Both the position numbers and the translations under genes were made by a program. A stretch of 7,683 nucleotides of DNA from Parcubacteria group bacterium CG2_30_45_37 (GTDB lineage Bacteria; Patescibacteriota; Patescibacteriia; Patescibacteriales; GWC2-42-12): the NCBI GenBank assembly GCA_001873515.1, contig MNZH01000064.1:1-7683 (forward strand). The letters run 5' to 3'. The notes beneath the pieces were generated by a model that saw only the letters and a list, made by a program, of their open reading frames with translations, ran no database searches and was not told where the DNA came from. Below are positions 4,818-7,683 of the stretch, piece after piece; position 1 is the stretch's first letter, and every line of letters begins with the position of its first letter.

Positions 4818-6335
4818 ATGTATTACGCAATTATTGGCGTTCTGGCCGTAATCGGCGGTTTTTTTGTTGGCTACTACATCAGAAAAAAACGCGCTTTATC
4901 CGAAGTTTCCAGCGCCGAAGCGCGCGCGGAGAAAATCTTAAACGACGCTAAAGCCAAACAAAAAGAGCTGATGCTCGCCGCCCAGGACAAAGCCTTGAAA
5001 ATCATTGAAGAGGCCAAGCGGGAAGACGATAAGCGCCGCCAGGAATTGAGCGGCCTGCAGGCGCGCCTGGAAAAGCGCGAAACCGTGTTTTCCCAAAAAC
5101 TTCTGGAACTGCAGGACAAGCAGCAGCAGCTTTACGACAAAGTCAGCAAGGTTGAAGAGGTCAAAGAAAAAATCAAGGCCATTCGCGACGAGCAATTGGC
5201 CAAATTGGAAAAAATCGCCTCCATGACCCGCGAAGAGGCCAAACAGGTGCTGTTTAAAAACGTTGAAAGCGAAATCAAGGACGATTTGGTCGCGCGCATC
5301 AACAAGCTGGAGAAGGAATCTTCGGAAAGTCTGGACGAAAAAGCGCGCGACTTAATGTCCGGCGCCATGCAGCGGCTGGCTTCCACCTTCGCCACGGAAA
5401 TCACCACCACCACGGTTGACCTGCCTAACGATGAAATGAAGGGCCGCATCATCGGCCGCGAAGGCCGGAATATTAAAGTCATCGAACAGCTCACCGGCGT
5501 GGAAATCATCGTGGACGACACGCCCAACGCCATCACCATTTCCGGTTTTTCGCCCATCAGGCGCCATGTGGCCAAACGGACATTGGACCATTTAATTAAA
5601 GACGGCCGCATCCACCCGACTAAAATTGAAGACGCCATCAAGCAGGCCAAAGAAGAACTGGCCCTGGACATAAAAAAAGCCGGCGAAGAAGCCATGTATG
5701 AAGTCGGCGTCACCGGTTTTGACCCCAAACTGGTGCAGATTATCGGACGCCTTAAATACCGCACCAGCTATGGGCAAAACGCTTTAAGGCATTCGGTAGA
5801 AGTGGCGCACCTGTCCGCGCTCTTGGCCGAAGAGCTGGGCACGGACGTCACCCTGGCGAAAAAAGGCGGCCTCCTGCATGACATCGGCAAAGCGGTTGAC
5901 CACGAGGTTCAGGGCACGCATCCGGAAATCGGCGCCAATATCGGCAAGAAATTCGGCTTGACCGAAGAAGTCATCGCCCCGATTCTAACTCATCATGACG
6001 ACCGGCCCGACGGACTGATTTCCGTCATCGTTAAAGTGGCGGACGCCATCTCGGCGGCCAGGCCGGGCGCGCGCCGCGATACTTTTGAACAATACATCCA
6101 GCGCCTGGAAGAACTGGAAAAAATCGCCATGGCTTTTGAAGGCATTGAAAAAGCTTACGCCATCCAAGCCGGCCGCGAAGTAAGGGTTTTCGTCACACCG
6201 GAAAAAATCGACGACCTGGCCGCGCACAACTTAGCCAAAGACATCGCGCAAAAAATTGAACAGGAATTAAAATATCCGGGCGAAATTAAAGTTAACGTCA
6301 TCAGGGAAATGCGGGTAACCGAATACGCGAGATAA
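4818..6335 (+). CDS. rny: Ribonuclease Y
   Basis: RNase Y is a membrane-anchored endoribonuclease that starts mRNA decay, preferring 5'-monophosphate RNA. The 505-residue protein has the full family layout: one N-terminal membrane segment (about residues 3-20, IIGVLAVIGGFFVGYYI) followed by basic RKKRA; a long charged coiled coil (about 28-185); a KH RNA-binding domain with GRIIGREGRNIK (209-220); an HD domain with the catalytic pair His354-Asp355 in GLLHDIGKAVDHE; and the conserved C-terminal block ARPGARRDTFEQYIQRLEELE and AIQAGREVRV. Length is close to the ~520 residues of Bacillus. The ATG at 4818 begins directly at the membrane segment. It has a hairpin-rich upstream region that may form its leader. 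A CCCCCTTT repeat follows the stop by five bases, then ymdB, a known conserved neighbour. Confidence 0.96.
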   Translation: MYYAIIGVLAVIGGFFVGYYIRKKRALSEVSSAEARAEKILNDAKAKQKELMLAAQDKALKIIEEAKREDDKRRQELSGLQARLEKRETVFSQKLLELQDKQQQLYDKVSKVEEVKEKIKAIRDEQLAKLEKIASMTREEAKQVLFKNVESEIKDDLVARINKLEKESSESLDEKARDLMSGAMQRLASTFATEITTTTVDLPNDEMKGRIIGREGRNIKVIEQLTGVEIIVDDTPNAITISGFSPIRRHVAKRTLDHLIKDGRIHPTKIEDAIKQAKEELALDIKKAGEEAMYEVGVTGFDPKLVQIIGRLKYRTSYGQNALRHSVEVAHLSALLAEELGTDVTLAKKGGLLHDIGKAVDHEVQGTHPEIGANIGKKFGLTEEVIAPILTHHDDRPDGLISVIVKVADAISAARPGARRDTFEQYIQRLEELEKIAMAFEGIEKAYAIQAGREVRVFVTPEKIDDLAAHNLAKDIAQKIEQELKYPGEIKVNVIREMRVTEYAR

Positions 6336-6340
6336 ATTAA

Positions 6341-6377
6341 ATTACCCCCTTTAACAAAGGGGGTTAGGGGGATTTTA
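6341..6377 (+). repeat. CCCCCTTT palindromic repeat, copy 2 (after rny)
   Basis: Identical over 37 bases to the copy at 2546-2582. The 8-bp stem is cccccttt/aaaggggg with loop aac. It starts five bases after the rny stop codon. Its distal part gggggatttt (6367-6376) is the exact reverse complement of aaaatccccc at 6404-6413 in the next element. Confidence 0.9.
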
Positions 6378-6402
6378 AATGTTTATTTTTCTTGACTATC
6401 TT

Positions 6403-6448
6403 AAAAATCCCCCGCCCTACGGGCGGCCCCTTTATTAAAGGGGCCAAT
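6403..6448 (-). repeat. CCCCCTTT repeat, inverted variant copy 3 (before ymdB)
   Basis: Read on the minus strand it follows the same plan as copies 1 and 2: a stem ggcccctttattaaaggggcc (6425-6445 palindrome), then gggggatttt. The short linker is replaced by an extra hairpin ccgccc-tac-gggcgg (6412-6426). It ends seven bases before the ymdB ATG. The aaagggg in its 3' arm is the only purine-rich sequence in range of that start, and would be buried in the stem. Confidence 0.8.
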
Positions 6449-6454
6449 AAATCT

Positions 6455-7264
6455 ATGCTTTCCATCTTATTCATTGGCGAAATTAACGGTAAAATCGGCC
6501 GGCGAGCGGTCCAAGAGCTTTTGCCTGATTTAATAAAAGAGCACAAGCCTGATTTGGTTATCGCCAACGCGGATAACCTGGCGCACGGCAACGGCGTATC
6601 CGAACCCACCATTAAAGAAATGCTGGCAGCCGGCATTGACGCTTTTACCGGCGGCGACCATTGCTTCGGCAACACGGCTTATCTTAATTTATATGACAGT
6701 GGCCTGCCCTTGCTCCGGCCGGCCAATTATTCAAAAAGCGCTCCGGGCAAGGGCCAAATGATAATTGAAAAAAGTGGGCATAAAATACTGCTCGCGAGCT
6801 TAATCGGACAGGTTTTTATGTCAGCCGACCACGACAGCCCCTTCCATGAAGCCGATAATATTTTGTCTAATCTTGCCAATAAAAATATATCTGCTATAAT
6901 TATTGATATGCACGCCGAAGCCACTTCGGAAAAAATCGCTTTAGGGCATTTCTTGGACGGCAAAGTTTCGGCGATTTTAGGCACGCATACCCATGTCATG
7001 ACCGCGGACGCGCGGATTTCCCCGGCCGGAACGGCGCTCATCACCGACACGGGACTAACCGGTCTGGCCGACGGCGTCATCGGCGTGGAAAAGGACGGCA
7101 TCATTAAAACTTTTTTAACCCAAATCAAAACGCCGCATGTTATCCCGGAGAGCGGCCACGCGGTTTTAAACGCCGTCGCCCTTACCATCAACCCGAAAAC
7201 TAAAAAAGCCGTTACCCTAAAACCAATAACTAAATATATTAATATAATAAATTCACCCCGTTAA
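6455..7264 (+). CDS. ymdB: YmdB-family metallophosphoesterase with altered metal ligands
   Basis: YmdB (TIGR00282 family) is a dinuclear-metal phosphodiesterase; in Bacillus it hydrolyses 2',3'- and 3',5'-cAMP and affects biofilm and sporulation choices. This 269-residue protein matches it end to end: LRPANYSKSAPGKG, DMHAEATSEKIALG (His153), GTHTHVMTAD (His178, His180), and the ITDTGLTG loop. Three ligand positions differ from the usual DVVG, GENAAHG, GNH pattern: Glu9 in GEINGK for Asp, Asp40 in NADNLAHG for Glu, and Asp68 in GGDHCFGN for Asn. The ATG at 6455 is chosen because MLSILFIGE matches the family N-terminus; a TTG at 6392 in frame would add 21 residues translated from a repeat. The last residues and the stop codon lie inside another repeat. 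It follows rny as in Firmicutes. Confidence 0.9.
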   Translation: MLSILFIGEINGKIGRRAVQELLPDLIKEHKPDLVIANADNLAHGNGVSEPTIKEMLAAGIDAFTGGDHCFGNTAYLNLYDSGLPLLRPANYSKSAPGKGQMIIEKSGHKILLASLIGQVFMSADHDSPFHEADNILSNLANKNISAIIIDMHAEATSEKIALGHFLDGKVSAILGTHTHVMTADARISPAGTALITDTGLTGLADGVIGVEKDGIIKTFLTQIKTPHVIPESGHAVLNAVALTINPKTKKAVTLKPITKYINIINSPR

Positions 7265-7312
7265 ATCCGCTCCGCGGAAATTCGCTGAAAGCGAATTTAT
7301 TTAACAGGGGTA
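7254..7312. repeat. Multi-hairpin palindromic repeat, copy C (overlaps ymdB stop)
   Basis: The outer stem acccc-gttaaat (7255-7266) pairs with atttaac-a-ggggt (7299-7311, one bulged A). It encloses two adjacent hairpins: tccgc/gcgga (7266-7278) and aattcgc/gcgaatt with loop tgaaa (7279-7297). Compared with copies A and B, the outer stem carries gttaaat/atttaac in place of gtgaaat/atttcac, a matched G-C to T-A change. The ymdB stop (7262-7264) lies in its left arm and the HU start is 13 bases after its end. Confidence 0.82.
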
Positions 7313-7324
7313 AATTTTAAATCT

Positions 7325-7606
7325 ATGAACAAAGCAGGCTTAATCGAAAAAATCGCGAGCGAGGCGGCCGTGACCAAAAAACAGGCCGAAGACATGATTG
7401 AAACTTTGGTCGCCACCATCGTTGCCGAATTAAAAGCCGGCAACGAAGTTACCATAACCGGCTTCGGCACTTTTATGGCCAAAACCCGACATGCTCGCGG
7501 CGGCGTCAATCCGCAAAGGCCGAGCGAACGCATCCAGATTCCGCAGGTAACGGTGGCAAAATTCAAAACCGGCAAAACTTTAAAAGACGCGCTTAAAGGC
7601 AGATAA
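7325..7606 (+). CDS. HU-family nucleoid DNA-binding protein
   Basis: HU proteins are small dimeric proteins that bend and wrap DNA in the nucleoid. At 93 residues the length is standard. The N-terminal helices (MNKAGLIEKIASEAAVTKKQAEDMIETL), the turn VTITGFGTFMAK (residues 42-53), the arm with the intercalating proline Pro63 in GGVNPQ, and the final strand and helix VAKFKTGKTLKDALKGR are all present. (The first helix string is given in two parts in the family: MNKAGLIEKIA and TKKQAEDMIETL.) The arm reads NPQRPSERIQIPQ, as I recall from CPR homologues. The ATG at 7325 is preceded by aaatct, with only ggggt from repeat copy C as a distant purine run. TATAAT at 7243-7248 inside ymdB might be a -10 box but has no proper -35. 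HU versus IHF subtype cannot be settled; HU is likelier. Confidence 0.93.
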   Translation: MNKAGLIEKIASEAAVTKKQAEDMIETLVATIVAELKAGNEVTITGFGTFMAKTRHARGGVNPQRPSERIQIPQVTVAKFKTGKTLKDALKGR

Positions 7607-7620
7607 AAAATCTATAAACT

Positions 7621-7650
7621 AAAAAGAAGGCTTTAAAGCCTTCTTTTTTG
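7621..7650 (+). terminator. Intrinsic terminator after the HU gene
   Basis: A near-perfect palindrome, aaaaagaaggc then tttaaa then gccttctttttt, gives a stem of about 12 bp followed by a T-run at 7644-7649. It starts 14 bases after the HU stop codon and probably ends the rny-ymdB-HU transcript. Confidence 0.88.
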
Positions 7651-7683
7651 GTGCGTTTGTTTGACGAAATCCGAACCTTTTTT

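Noticed and set aside
5132..5764. Open frame of about 210 codons on the minus strand inside rny
   Set aside because: It lies fully within a strongly conserved gene, its translation has no recognisable domain, and long antisense frames are common opposite GC-rich coding sequence.
6392..6454. In-frame 21-codon N-terminal extension of ymdB from a TTG at 6392
   Set aside because: The extra residues are a translation of the inverted CCCCCTTT repeat, and the family N-terminus begins at the ATG at 6455.
7661..7683. Promoter for a gene to the right (TTGACG at 7661-7666)
   Set aside because: The -10 position falls outside the window, so it cannot be judged.

Overview
The window looks like a piece of a small-genome bacterial chromosome, most likely Candidate Phyla Radiation / Patescibacteria (Parcubacteria-like). 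This is inferred from compact core genes, starts that mostly lack a Shine-Dalgarno sequence, the style of the HU, YmdB-like and RNase Y proteins, and gaps filled with short palindromic repeats. A marker-gene tree would be needed to settle it. Composition is mixed: the housekeeping genes are moderately GC-rich and the AbiE-like pair looks more AT-rich.

Left part (1-2546, all +): the C-terminal end of translation initiation factor IF-2 (infB, cut by the window edge), then rbfA (ribosome maturation) and a DHH/DHHA1 phosphoesterase of the NrnA type. This is a classical bacterial order (infB-rbfA-nrnA). It is interrupted by a 110-bp palindromic repeat between rbfA and nrnA. clpP follows with its own consensus-like promoter (TTGACA-17-TAAAAT).

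Middle (2547-4200): repeats and a possible orphan promoter that runs straight into a strong terminator (candidate ~80-nt RNA). Then comes a minus-strand two-gene operon resembling AbiEi (wHTH antitoxin/repressor) and AbiEii (nucleotidyltransferase toxin). The operon has a perfect TTGACA-17-TATAAT promoter, an inverted repeat near its predicted transcription start, and hairpin terminators on both sides, so it reads as a self-contained cassette.

Gene-free stretch 4201-4817: a nest of hairpins and palindromic repeats of at least three kinds, ending in a 172-bp AT-rich leader for the next gene.

Right part (4818-7683, all +): rny (RNase Y, membrane-anchored endoribonuclease), a YmdB-family metallophosphoesterase with three altered metal-ligand positions, and an HU-family DNA-binding protein ending at a good intrinsic terminator. 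rny-ymdB adjacency is a known conserved pairing.

The most distinctive feature is the set of palindromic elements. One family folds as an outer stem enclosing one or two hairpins (4509, 4610, 7254) and shows a compensatory base-pair change between copies. Another (CCCCCTTT-AAC-AAAGGGGG) occurs as two identical 37-bp copies exactly after the stop codons of clpP and rny, with a variant inverted copy just before ymdB. Several elements touch or overlap stop codons, and one supplies the last codons and stop of ymdB. I found no tRNA, rRNA, CRISPR array or transposase gene. The only defence-like system seen is the AbiE-type pair, a known family.
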